Shown piece by piece: positions 1-7,380 of a stretch of 30,471 bases of DNA. The DNA comes from JAYWGN01 sp043778255 (lineage in GTDB: Bacteria; Bacteroidota; Bacteroidia; Chitinophagales; Chitinophagaceae). A program made the position numbers and the translations under genes. The stretch lies in the NCBI GenBank assembly GCA_043778255.1, contig JAYWGN010000032.1, forward strand, positions 1 to 30,471, in the 5' to 3' direction. Numbering within the stretch: position 1 is the first letter of the stretch; the number at the start of each line of letters is the position of its first letter. Below the pieces are notes generated by a model that searched no databases, was not told the origin of the DNA, and saw nothing but the letters and a program-made list of their open reading frames with translations.

Positions 1-1
1 T

Positions 2-1891
2 ATTTACGAAGTGCCATACCAAGTAAGTAGAGATGTATTGGTGGATAAAATTGCTTATATAGTTAACAATAAAATAGTTGATGGTATTAGCAATGTAAAT
101 AATGAAAGTAACCTTAAAGAAGGTACTAGAGTAGTGGTGGATCTTAAAAAAGATGCCGTAGCTCAAGTAGTAGTTAACCAACTGTATAAGCATACCGAGT
201 TGCAAACTAGCTACGGTATTAATAATGTAGCAATAGTAAGAGGTAGGCCCAAAACCCTCAACCTCAAAGACCTTATAAAAGAGTTTGTAGAATTTAGGCA
301 TGAAGTAGTAATAAAAAGAACAAAATTTGAACTTAAAAAAGCTGAAGAAAAAGCTCATATACTTGAGGGCTACCTAAAGGCATTAGACAACCTAGATGAA
401 GTAATAAAAATAATTAGAGAAAGCCGTACACCCGACGAAGCAAAGGCTAATTTGTTAGCTGCAAGTATAGGTGGCAAATGGTTAGTGCCCAATGTATTGG
501 GCAAATATTTTATTGACGATACAGCTTACCAAGCAAGTTTTGGATTAAGCGATGTACAAGCCAAAGCCATACTAGAGCTACGTTTGCAAAGGCTTACAGG
601 TATGGAGCAGCAAAAAATAATAGAAGAATATGAAGAAATAATGAAGCAAATATTATACCTCAAATCAATATTGGCCGATGAGGGATTACGATTTGACATA
701 ATTAAAGAAGAGTTAGCCGAAGTAAAAAAATTATATGGCGATGTACGTAAAAGTGATATTGAATACCTAGCCGATGAAATGCGCATTGAGGATTTGATAG
801 AGGAAGAGGATGTAGTAATTACCATATCGCACCTTGGTTATGTAAAGCGAACAAGTACCGAGCAGTACCGCCAACAAAGGCGTGGTGGCCGTGGTAGCAT
901 GGCAAGCAAAACTAGAGAGGAGGATTTTATAGAACAACTATTTATAGCAAGTACTCACCATACACTTATGTTTTTTACCGAAAAGGGTAGGTGTTATTGG
1001 CTTAAAGTATATCAAATACCAGAGGGCGATAAAACTGCCAAAGGTAGAGCCATGCAGAACCTTATACAAATACCACCCGATGATAAAGTGAGAGCAATTA
1101 TTGATATTAAAAATTTTGATGACCCAGAGTATGTTGACAATCACTTTATAACATTGGCTACCAAACGAGGTATAATAAAAAAAACAAACCTTAAGGATTT
1201 TAGCCGTCCACGGCAAAATGGTATTAATGCCATTACAGTAGAGGAGGGTGATCAGCTAATTGAAGCTTGCTTAACCGATGGTAGTAACGATATATTTTTG
1301 GCAGTAAAGAGTGGTAGAGCTATACGGTTCCCCGAAACTAAAGTACGAAGCACTGGCCGTGGAGCAATTGGTGTATATGGTATAGAGGTTGATGATGCTA
1401 CCGACGAAGTAATTGGTATGATTTGTGTAAATAAAGAACAACAAGCATCTAACAATATATTAGTAGTAAGTGAAAAAGGATATGGTAAACGAACACCGTT
1501 TGATGAGTACCGTATAACCAACCGTGGTGGCAAAGGTGTAAAAACAATAAGTGTAACTGAAAAAACGGGAACATTGGTAGGTATATTGCAAGTAATAGAA
1601 CAAAACGACCTAATGATAACTTGCAAAAGTGGCGTAACTATACGTACTGCCGTAAGCACTATAAGTAGCCAAGGCAGGGCAACACAAGGTGTAAAGCTTA
1701 TTAAAATAGATGAAGGCGATGCAATAGCAGCAATAACCAAAATGGCTATGGAAGAAGTAGACGATGTTGAGATAATAACTGATGAAACAGGAACAGTAAT
1801 AGATACAGCAACAACAGATACAACACCAAATACAGATGAGCCAAATACTGATAATGACGACAAAGCAGATGGCCAAGAAGAGGTTAGTTAA
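2..1891 (+). CDS. gyrA: DNA gyrase subunit A, 3' part (5' end outside window)
   Basis: DNA gyrase A breaks and rejoins DNA in the GyrA2GyrB2 complex that introduces negative supercoils. The reading frame is already open at base 2 and reads IYEVPYQVSRD, the counterpart of EIPYQVNKARL in E. coli GyrA, so the winged-helix DNA-binding part with the catalytic tyrosine and the quinolone-resistance region lie off the left edge. About 629 residues remain: tower and coiled-coil region, then the C-terminal beta-pinwheel domain. The GyrA box QRRGGRG is encoded at 875-895; this motif distinguishes GyrA from ParC and is needed for DNA wrapping. Pinwheel blade repeats follow, and the protein ends in an acidic Asp/Glu/Thr-rich tail. 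The GTG at base 11 is an internal valine codon, not a start. Confidence 0.96.
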   Translation: MYEVPYQVSRDVLVDKIAYIVNNKIVDGISNVNNESNLKEGTRVVVDLKKDAVAQVVVNQLYKHTELQTSYGINNVAIVRGRPKTLNLKDLIKEFVEFRHEVVIKRTKFELKKAEEKAHILEGYLKALDNLDEVIKIIRESRTPDEAKANLLAASIGGKWLVPNVLGKYFIDDTAYQASFGLSDVQAKAILELRLQRLTGMEQQKIIEEYEEIMKQILYLKSILADEGLRFDIIKEELAEVKKLYGDVRKSDIEYLADEMRIEDLIEEEDVVITISHLGYVKRTSTEQYRQQRRGGRGSMASKTREEDFIEQLFIASTHHTLMFFTEKGRCYWLKVYQIPEGDKTAKGRAMQNLIQIPPDDKVRAIIDIKNFDDPEYVDNHFITLATKRGIIKKTNLKDFSRPRQNGINAITVEEGDQLIEACLTDGSNDIFLAVKSGRAIRFPETKVRSTGRGAIGVYGIEVDDATDEVIGMICVNKEQQASNNILVVSEKGYGKRTPFDEYRITNRGGKGVKTISVTEKTGTLVGILQVIEQNDLMITCKSGVTIRTAVSTISSQGRATQGVKLIKIDEGDAIAAITKMAMEEVDDVEIITDETGTVIDTATTDTTPNTDEPNTDNDDKADGQEEVS

Positions 1892-1944
1892 GGGAGTATA
1901 AATTAACAATAAATTGTAAAAAAATTAGGAACAACACTATAGTT

Positions 1945-1963
1945 TAGCAAAAGCATTTTGCTA
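1945..1963. repeat. Perfect hairpin with GCA triloop (1)
   Basis: An 8-bp perfect inverted repeat, TAGCAAAA / TTTTGCTA, flanks the three bases GCA. It lies 54 bp after the gyrA stop codon. No T-tract follows, so it is not a typical intrinsic terminator, although it may protect the gyrA mRNA 3' end. Confidence 0.7.
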
Positions 1964-2006
1964 TACATAAATAGAAAAATTAACTAGTAACAATATTAAA
2001 AGTTAT

Positions 2007-2033
2007 ATCAATTAAAATGCAATTTTAATTGAT
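2007..2033. repeat. Perfect hairpin with GCA triloop (2)
   Basis: A 12-bp perfect inverted repeat, ATCAATTAAAAT / ATTTTAATTGAT, again encloses GCA. It lies between gyrA and the TPR-like gene. The following bases are not a T-tract, so its role as a terminator is doubtful. A third, weaker CCGA/TCGG repeat lies at about 2083-2095, just ahead of the next gene. Confidence 0.7.
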
Positions 2034-2105
2034 TGAGTAGAGAGAAATTTATTTTTATTTTTTCAAAAAAAAAGAACTGAGCCGACAGTATCGGTACATT
2101 AATGT

Positions 2106-3371
2106 ATGAAGAAAATAATGATTGCCTGTTTTTTATTTGCAGCTACTTCATTAGCAGCACAAGATAAAAAAACCGTAACAAAAGCCCTTGATGCGAAGCA
2201 ACTTGACAAAGCACAACAAGCCGTTGATGCCTTTGTAGCAAAAGATGAAAAAAATGCAGAAGCATGGTACTTAAAAAGTAAGGTATATACTGCCATTGCC
2301 GAGAGTGAACAATACAGCAAAATAGTACCTAATGCTGAAAAAGCTGGTTGGGAAGCCTTGAAGAAATATGCTGCAATTGATAAAACTTTTCAAATAGCTA
2401 TGAAAGCCGATTTGTTAACCTACCAAGATAATTTCCAATTTTATTACAAAAAGTTTATTAATAATGGTAGTGCTAATTTAGATGCAAAAAACTACAGTGA
2501 AGCTTTAAATTATTTTAAAAGTGCTTTAAGTGTGTCGGCATTTTTTTATGATAATAAATGGAGTAGCATAGCATTGGATACTACCATAGTTTTTTATACT
2601 GGCTATACCGCTATGAAAGGCGAAATGAAAGAAGATGCAGAGGTTTATTTTAATAAATTAGCAGCTGCAAATGCTTATGGTACTGACTTACGCATAGCCT
2701 ATGGTTGGTTAGCCAACTACTATACCGAGGTAAAAAAGGACACAAAAAAAGGGTTAGCTTATGCTGAGCAAGGGTTAAAGTTTTACCCAACCGATGATTA
2801 TTTGATTGATCAAAAAAGTTTGGCAATTGCTACTAGTGGCGATATAAATGCAGTGTTTGCCAACCATGAAGTAAGTATTAACAAACCTAATGCACCTTAT
2901 GGCGATTATTTAAAATACGGAATTGATTTGTACGGCTATTTGTATGACGATAGTACAGCTGCTACTACCAAAAAAGACTTTGCCGAAAAGCAAACAAAAT
3001 TTGAAGAAGTTATGGGTAAAGGCTTAGCATTAAAACCTAATAATGCTGAGGGTAATTACCTTATGGGCTTTCACCATGGCAACAAGGTAGTAAGCCTTGA
3101 AAAGCAAATAAAAGCATACAATAACAAAAAAACTCCTGCCGATATTGCTGCAAAAAAAGCCTTAGAACAGCAAAGAGATGCTCAGGTAGATGCTGCCTTA
3201 AAAAACTTGAGTTTATGTGCTAGCATATACAAAAGTAAAATGGCGAATATAAAAGAAAATGAATTACGTAATTACAAATCGACCTTAGCAAACCTTATAG
3301 TATTTAACAATTACAAAAGTGATAAAGCCAAAGTGACACAATATAAAGCAGACTTAGCTGAACTAAAATAA
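2106..3371 (+). CDS. Exported tetratricopeptide-repeat-like protein
   Basis: This is a 421-aa protein with a clear signal peptide: MKK, then a hydrophobic stretch, with likely cleavage after SLAAQ near residue 19. It should act in the periplasm or at the envelope. The mature part is almost entirely helical, with TPR-like pairs such as AEAWYLKSKVYTAIAES (about residues 52-70), a 'SEALNYFKSALS' helix and 'NAEGNYLMGFHHG' near residue 317. TPR modules mediate protein-protein contacts; no catalytic motif is seen and no partner is indicated. The gene follows gyrA on the same strand after 214 bp that hold two hairpins, so it may have its own promoter. The ATG at 2102 is out of frame; the ATG at 2106 leads directly into the signal peptide and is preferred. 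The exact repeat number is unsure. Confidence 0.85.
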   Translation: MKKIMIACFLFAATSLAAQDKKTVTKALDAKQLDKAQQAVDAFVAKDEKNAEAWYLKSKVYTAIAESEQYSKIVPNAEKAGWEALKKYAAIDKTFQIAMKADLLTYQDNFQFYYKKFINNGSANLDAKNYSEALNYFKSALSVSAFFYDNKWSSIALDTTIVFYTGYTAMKGEMKEDAEVYFNKLAAANAYGTDLRIAYGWLANYYTEVKKDTKKGLAYAEQGLKFYPTDDYLIDQKSLAIATSGDINAVFANHEVSINKPNAPYGDYLKYGIDLYGYLYDDSTAATTKKDFAEKQTKFEEVMGKGLALKPNNAEGNYLMGFHHGNKVVSLEKQIKAYNNKKTPADIAAKKALEQQRDAQVDAALKNLSLCASIYKSKMANIKENELRNYKSTLANLIVFNNYKSDKAKVTQYKADLAELK

Positions 3372-3396
3372 ATTAAATATAAGTACATACCTACTT

Positions 3397-3428
3397 AAAA
3401 GTTGCCTGAAAATGAGGCAACTTTTTTT
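3397..3428 (+). terminator. Intrinsic terminator after the TPR-like gene
   Basis: The stem AAAAGTTGCCT / AGGCAACTTTT with a 7-nt loop is followed by a run of seven T (3422-3428). It begins 25 bp after the stop codon of the TPR-like gene. This is a textbook rho-independent terminator. Confidence 0.93.
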
Positions 3429-3488
3429 ATGTAATAATTAATATTATCTCCTTACTTGATAGTAGGATTTCACATTTTTTATATTAAG

Positions 3489-3505
3489 TACCGCCTTATG
3501 CGGTA
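3489..3505. repeat. Short hairpin TACCGC/GCGGTA
   Basis: A 6-bp perfect inverted repeat with a 5-bp loop (CTTAT), more G+C-rich than its surroundings. No T-tract follows. The sequence CCGACCGAGAAGGAG just downstream (about 3517-3531) is also unlike the surrounding A+T-rich DNA. Confidence 0.55.
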
Positions 3506-3651
3506 AACCACAAAACCGACCGAGAAGGAGTAAGCTACTATTTATATAGACAAGTGCATGAAGGTTTTATTTTTTTGAAAAAGTGTAAAATATTTGTGTT
3601 ACTATTATTGTATAAATACAAATATTTAATATTAAACCTAATAGATAAAAC

Positions 3652-3819
3652 TTAATTGGTAAAATATAGGTAAAAAGGGAATTTAAAATTTTTAAAAACC
3701 TTAGATACACTTTCTCCTATATATTTATTTTTCATAGTTCCTTCTTCATAACCAAAAGTAACTGCAAAAGAGAGAAAGCATATGAATATCAAAATGATAA
3801 AACAAACAACATATTTCAT
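3652..3819 (-). CDS. Possible small membrane or secreted protein (55 aa), doubtful
   Basis: The longer frame runs to 3933, but its first 38 codons cross the G+C-rich repeat-like island and look non-coding. From the ATG at 3817-3819 the product starts MKYVVCFIILIFICFLSFAV, a plausible signal peptide or membrane anchor, followed by about 32 mostly polar and basic residues ending FKFPFYLYFTN. I do not recognise it. It may be a real small peptide, a relic of a larger gene, or chance in A+T-rich DNA; no promoter or conserved partner supports it. The start was chosen because hydrophobicity begins exactly there. Confidence 0.3.
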   Translation of the reverse strand: MKYVVCFIILIFICFLSFAVTFGYEEGTMKNKYIGESVSKVFKNFKFPFYLYFTN

Positions 3820-3838
3820 AAAATTATAAATTAATTTT

Positions 3839-3901
3839 CGGTCCCGTTGGGGTCTTCGGTTTGCCTCATTAGTCCATACAGGCTTTGCCGCGACCTCGGC
3901 T
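3839..3901. repeat. G+C-rich island, candidate dispersed repeat
   Basis: About 63 bp markedly richer in G and C than the rest of the window, with abrupt borders. Within it GGTCCC-GTT-GGGGTC can fold with G-T wobbles and GCCG...CGGC can pair. The motif AAATTATAAATT lies on both sides, as a target-site duplication or recombination footprint might. A second copy was not seen in this window, so the repeat nature is inferred. Confidence 0.4.
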
Positions 3902-3932
3902 AAATTATAAATTTTAAAGCTAACAAAATACA

Positions 3933-3967
3933 TTGTATAATGTATAATGTATAATTAATAATTTTTA
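3933..3967. repeat. Heptanucleotide tandem repeat
   Basis: Five consecutive 7-mers read TTGTATA, ATGTATA, ATGTATA, ATTAATA, ATTTTTA, the last two degenerate. The heptad period resembles the array at 15411-15452. Confidence 0.55.
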
Positions 3968-4054
3968 ATGGATTGAATTTTAATTTTTGATTTTGAAAAT
4001 AGTTTATTTTTACTTTCAACTCTTTTTTATAATTTACACTTAAAATAAACCAAT

Positions 4055-4666
4055 ATGAAAATTGTATGTATTGGGCGTAACTATGTAGCCCATGCTATAG
4101 AACTGGGCAACCTTGTACCTACTGAGCCTGTTATATTTATAAAACCTAAAACGGCCTTGTACAGTTTTGATAAGCCTTATTATTACCCTGTATTTACTAA
4201 CGATTTGCATTACGAATGTGAATTGGTATTAAAAATATGTAAAAATGGGAAACATATAACCGAAGCTGATGCACACTTATACTACAACCAAATAACGGTT
4301 GGTATTGACTTTACTGCCCGTGATGTACAAAATGATTTGAAAGCAAAAGGCTTGCCTTGGGAAAAAGCAAAAGCATTTGACGATGCCGCAGTAGTAGGTA
4401 CTTGGAAAGATATAACCACTATTGATGATGCTACTAAAATACCCTTTAGTTTGCAACTTAATAATACCATTGTGCAAGATGCTGATAGTAGTTTGATGAT
4501 ATTTAACTTTGCTCAAATATTGGCCGATGCCTCCAAATACTTTACCCTCAATATTGGCGACCTTATATATACTGGCACACCAGCAGGTGTAGGCGAATGT
4601 GTAAGTGGCGATAACCTTAAAGCCTTTATAGGTAAGGATTGCCTGTTGGATTTTAGTATTAAATAA
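4055..4666 (+). CDS. Fumarylacetoacetate hydrolase family protein (FAHD1-like)
   Basis: This 203-aa cytosolic protein belongs to the FAH superfamily, whose short members (FAHD1/YcgM type) act as acylpyruvate hydrolases or oxaloacetate decarboxylases. It starts MKIVCIGRNYVAHA with the family GRNY motif at residues 7-10. The divalent-metal ligands are in place: Glu54 and Glu56 in HYECELVL and Asp85 in GIDFTARD. The C-terminal YTGTPAGVG turn is also typical. The length matches single-domain family members, so no part is missing. The exact substrate cannot be fixed from sequence. It stands alone on the plus strand and converges with the S41 protease gene 13 bp downstream. Confidence 0.92.
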   Translation: MKIVCIGRNYVAHAIELGNLVPTEPVIFIKPKTALYSFDKPYYYPVFTNDLHYECELVLKICKNGKHITEADAHLYYNQITVGIDFTARDVQNDLKAKGLPWEKAKAFDDAAVVGTWKDITTIDDATKIPFSLQLNNTIVQDADSSLMIFNFAQILADASKYFTLNIGDLIYTGTPAGVGECVSGDNLKAFIGKDCLLDFSIK

Positions 4667-4679
4667 TTTTCTTTTTTTG

Positions 4680-6302
4680 TTATTGCATTAAGGCTATGGC
4701 TTTCAATATTGCTTCATCTTTTCCATTGGTAACGGTGTAATAGCCATTGGCTTGCCAAGCAAATTTTGCAAGTAATTGCTTTATACTTTTTTGTACAAAT
4801 TCTTTTTGTTTTGTATTTAATGTATTTACCTTAATATGTTTGGTAGCAGCATAAGTACTAAATTGTTGCCATATAAGTGGCGTTATTATAAACTGTTGGC
4901 TATAGGCTGTAGCAGTGCCGTAACCCTTTATGGCAGTGGTATTGGCAATATAATAAGCAAGGCTAAATTCGTTAAGGGTATTTGTATTGTACAATTGCTT
5001 AAATACTGTATCGTAAGCAATTGTAGTATCAACTGCTACAAAATAATCGGGTGTAATGCCACCGCCACCATATATTTTTTTGCCTTTTGGTGTTGTAAAT
5101 AATTGTCCTGTTTCGTACTTATTACTATCGGCATTGGTAAGTGCATGGTGTTTGTTACGTTCACTAATATCGTGGTAGTAATTGGCAATACCATTGGCAT
5201 AGCTTTTTTGAATACCCCTGCCTAGTGGCGTATAATACCTAGCTGTGGTTAGGCGTAAGGCACTATGGTCGGGTAGGTTATATTGCAATTGTACAAGGCC
5301 TTTACCAAAGCTACGGCGGCCTACAATAGTTGCCCTATCCCAGTCCTGCAGGGCACCTGCTAATATTTCGGAGGCACTTGCACTTTGCTCATCAATCAAC
5401 AAAGTAATTTTGCCAGTTTCAAATAATCCGGTGTTGGTGCTTTTGTATAATTGTTTGGGTTGGTGGTTACCTTGGGTATATACTATGGTTTTGTTAGCCT
5501 CTAAAAACTCATCGGCTATACGTACGGCATCTTGTAGGGAGCCGCCACCATTGCCCCGTAAGTCAAATAACAAGCTTTGCATACCTTGCCCTTTTAGTTG
5601 GCGTAAGGCTTCGTTAAACTCTTCGTAACTAAGGAACGAAAACTTATTTAACCTTATATAACCAATAGCAGCAGTTAACATATAAGCAGCATCTATACTT
5701 GTAATAGCTACTGTGTTACGTACTATTTTATACTTATTAAGTTGCTTATTTCTTACTATACTTAATGTAAGTTGTGTATTAGGTTCGCCTCTAAATAATT
5801 TTTTAATTCTTGCTGAAGTTATACCATTATGTGCCACTACCGAATCGTTTACTTGTAACACTTTGTCGCCTATTTGTAGGGCAGCTTTTTGGGCTGGGCC
5901 GTTAGGTATTACATTGCTTATTACTAAGGTGTCATTTATAATGGCATACTCCACACCTACACCTGCAAATGCCCCTTTCATTTCGTCGTTTACTTGCTGC
6001 AAATCCTTGGCAGGTATTATGAGCGAATGTGGGTCGAGTGTGGCTAGTACAGTAGCTATTAATACATCTTCTACCGAATCTTTATTGTAAGTAATTACAC
6101 TATCTAATTTGTTTTTAAGGCTGTCAATATTAACAGCATCTACATAATTGGCTTGCACCAAACTAAGTACTGTATTGAGTTTGGTGGTTGTATTATTGTT
6201 TTTTTGTAAGCTACGTTGTAGTTGTGTACCTAATAATATACCTAATGCAATACTTAAAGCTATGTATAAGGGTTGTTTGTATTGTAGGGTATTATTTTGC
6301 AT
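4680..6302 (-). CDS. S41 family C-terminal processing protease (CtpA-like)
   Basis: A 540-aa envelope serine protease. Residues 10-28 form an uncleaved anchor or signal peptide. A PDZ domain covers roughly residues 100-185 (GVGVEYAIINDTLVISN, then GDKVLQVND), which in this family recognises hydrophobic C-termini. The S41 core follows, with DLRGNGGGSL (248-256), the nucleophile Ser309 in SASASEI and the general base Lys334 in FGKG, 25 residues apart as in CtpA proteases. The substrate is unknown. It is monocistronic and converges on the FAH-family gene. It is a different subfamily from the larger S41 protease at 21147, which carries longer N- and C-terminal extensions. Confidence 0.93.
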   Translation of the reverse strand: MQNNTLQYKQPLYIALSIALGILLGTQLQRSLQKNNNTTTKLNTVLSLVQANYVDAVNIDSLKNKLDSVITYNKDSVEDVLIATVLATLDPHSLIIPAKDLQQVNDEMKGAFAGVGVEYAIINDTLVISNVIPNGPAQKAALQIGDKVLQVNDSVVAHNGITSARIKKLFRGEPNTQLTLSIVRNKQLNKYKIVRNTVAITSIDAAYMLTAAIGYIRLNKFSFLSYEEFNEALRQLKGQGMQSLLFDLRGNGGGSLQDAVRIADEFLEANKTIVYTQGNHQPKQLYKSTNTGLFETGKITLLIDEQSASASEILAGALQDWDRATIVGRRSFGKGLVQLQYNLPDHSALRLTTARYYTPLGRGIQKSYANGIANYYHDISERNKHHALTNADSNKYETGQLFTTPKGKKIYGGGGITPDYFVAVDTTIAYDTVFKQLYNTNTLNEFSLAYYIANTTAIKGYGTATAYSQQFIITPLIWQQFSTYAATKHIKVNTLNTKQKEFVQKSIKQLLAKFAWQANGYYTVTNGKDEAILKAIALMQ

Positions 6303-6412
6303 TGTATATATTAATAATATTGTATTGTAGTGTACTTTGTAAAAATAATTAATTAATGATTGTACTCATTTATTTTTTTTTATTAAATAATTAAATACTA
6401 ATTTGTAGTATA

Positions 6413-7255
6413 ATGAAAACTATACTAATTGCCGATAGTGGTGCTACCAAAACGGAATGGTGCCTACTACACCAAGGTAAAAAACGTACTATAATTACTC
6501 AAGGGTTGAGTCCTTACTTTTTAACCACTGCTCAACTAATAGATATACTCGATAAGGAATTATGGAAAAAAATAAAGGATATTGATATACAAGAAATATA
6601 CTTTTATGGTACTGGTTGTAGTACTAAAACTAATAATGCAATAGTGGCAAATGCATTTTACCAAAGGTACAAAAAAGCCAAAATAACAATAGACCATGAT
6701 ATGATGGGAGCAGCTATAAGCCTTTGTGGTAGTACAAAAGGCGTAGCAAGTATATTGGGTACCGGTAGCAGTGCATGCTACTATAATGGCCGTACTATTA
6801 CACAAAGCCGTACTGGCTTAGGCTATGCATTGGGCGACGAGGGTAGTGGTAGTTATATGGGGCGTAAAGTGTTGCAATATTACCTATACCAAACATTTGA
6901 TGCTGAGTTGCAGCATGCATTTGATACAAAATATAATACCGACCGTACCGCAATATTGGAGCAGGTATATAAGCAACCGTTTCCGCAAAGGTATATGGCT
7001 ACGTTTACCAAATTTTTGGCTGATAACCGTGGCCATTATATGGTCGAAAATATAATTGAAGATAGCTTGGTCGATTTTTATTTTGCACACCTTATTAAGT
7101 TTAAGGAGGTGTGGAAATGCCCTGTGCACTTTGTTGGTGGCATTGCTTATGCATTTAAAGATGTAATAAAAAACTTGTGTACACAATACGGTTTGCAACT
7201 TGGTACTATACACAAACGCCCAATGGATGGGCTAGTAAAGCTTTATAGTAAATAA
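6413..7255 (+). CDS. BadF/BadG/BcrA-type ATPase, probable N-acetylglucosamine kinase
   Basis: A 280-aa protein of the sugar kinase/hsp70/actin fold. The phosphate-1 loop is ADSGATKTEW near residue 7, the phosphate-2 motif is SILGTGSSACYYNG around residue 113, and GYALGDEGSGSYMG (about 137-149) is the family's substrate/adenosine region. Bacteroidota homologues are usually annotated as N-acetylglucosamine kinase; the alternative, activator ATPases of 2-hydroxyacyl-CoA dehydratases, would need cluster-binding cysteines and a dehydratase partner, neither of which is seen. It lies divergently from the S41 protease, 110 bp away. A palindrome follows 17 bp after the stop. Confidence 0.88.
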   Translation: MKTILIADSGATKTEWCLLHQGKKRTIITQGLSPYFLTTAQLIDILDKELWKKIKDIDIQEIYFYGTGCSTKTNNAIVANAFYQRYKKAKITIDHDMMGAAISLCGSTKGVASILGTGSSACYYNGRTITQSRTGLGYALGDEGSGSYMGRKVLQYYLYQTFDAELQHAFDTKYNTDRTAILEQVYKQPFPQRYMATFTKFLADNRGHYMVENIIEDSLVDFYFAHLIKFKEVWKCPVHFVGGIAYAFKDVIKNLCTQYGLQLGTIHKRPMDGLVKLYSK

Positions 7256-7272
7256 GTATTGTTATCCTTTTT

Positions 7273-7294
7273 TTTATCCGCCAGGGCGGATAAA
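7273..7294. repeat. Perfect 10-bp palindrome with 2-base loop
   Basis: TTTATCCGCC-AG-GGCGGATAAA is a perfect inverted repeat between the kinase and M1 peptidase genes. The T-run lies before the stem on the plus strand and no U-tract follows on that strand, so it is not a classical terminator for the kinase gene. Its compact G+C-rich core suggests a dispersed palindromic element. Confidence 0.75.
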
Positions 7295-7368
7295 TTAGCA
7301 CACTATTTTAAAATATTCGCTTTTAAAAAAAATTAAATACTTAGTTAATAATTGTGGTTGTACAATTG

Positions 7369-7376
7369 TAAATTTG
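7369..7376 (+). promoter_or_regulatory. -7 box of the M1 peptidase gene
   Basis: TAAATTTG matches the Bacteroidota -7 consensus TAnnTTTG and ends 4 nt before the ATG. A good -33 TTTG at the usual spacing is not visible. Transcription would start at or beside the start codon. Confidence 0.6.
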
Positions 7377-7380
7377 TACT

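Larger units (their letters stand above)
3429..4054. other. Gene-poor intergenic stretch with repeat-like segments
   Basis: About 626 bp without a convincing gene. It contains a TACCGC/GCGGTA hairpin (3489-3505), a 7-bp inverted pair ATAGTAG / CTACTAT around it, a doubtful small minus-strand ORF (3652-3819), a short G+C-rich island (3839-3901) with AAATTATAAATT on both sides, and a 7-bp tandem repeat (3933-3967). The mixture suggests a site where repetitive sequence has accumulated. No full promoter match for the next gene was found. Confidence 0.6.

Noticed and set aside
1252..1863. 203-aa open frame antisense to gyrA
   Set aside because: It is a shadow of the gyrA reading frame, with low-complexity Ser/Val/Ile composition and no recognisable domain.
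2..1891. ParC (topoisomerase IV A) instead of GyrA
   Set aside because: The intact GyrA box QRRGGRG and six-bladed-type C-terminal repeats with acidic tail favour GyrA.
3450..3545. Structured RNA or riboswitch built on CTCCTT/AAGGAG and ATAGTAG/CTACTAT pairings
   Set aside because: The paired segments occur in an order that cannot nest into one hairpin and no downstream gene is positioned for control.
3820..3933. N-terminal extension of the small minus-strand ORF (to 3933)
   Set aside because: These codons cross the G+C-rich island and give residues unlike the rest; the hydrophobic N-terminus begins at the internal ATG at 3819.
5245..5628. 127-aa open frame antisense to the CtpA-like protease
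   Set aside because: It lies wholly within the conserved catalytic coding region of the protease and has no recognisable features.
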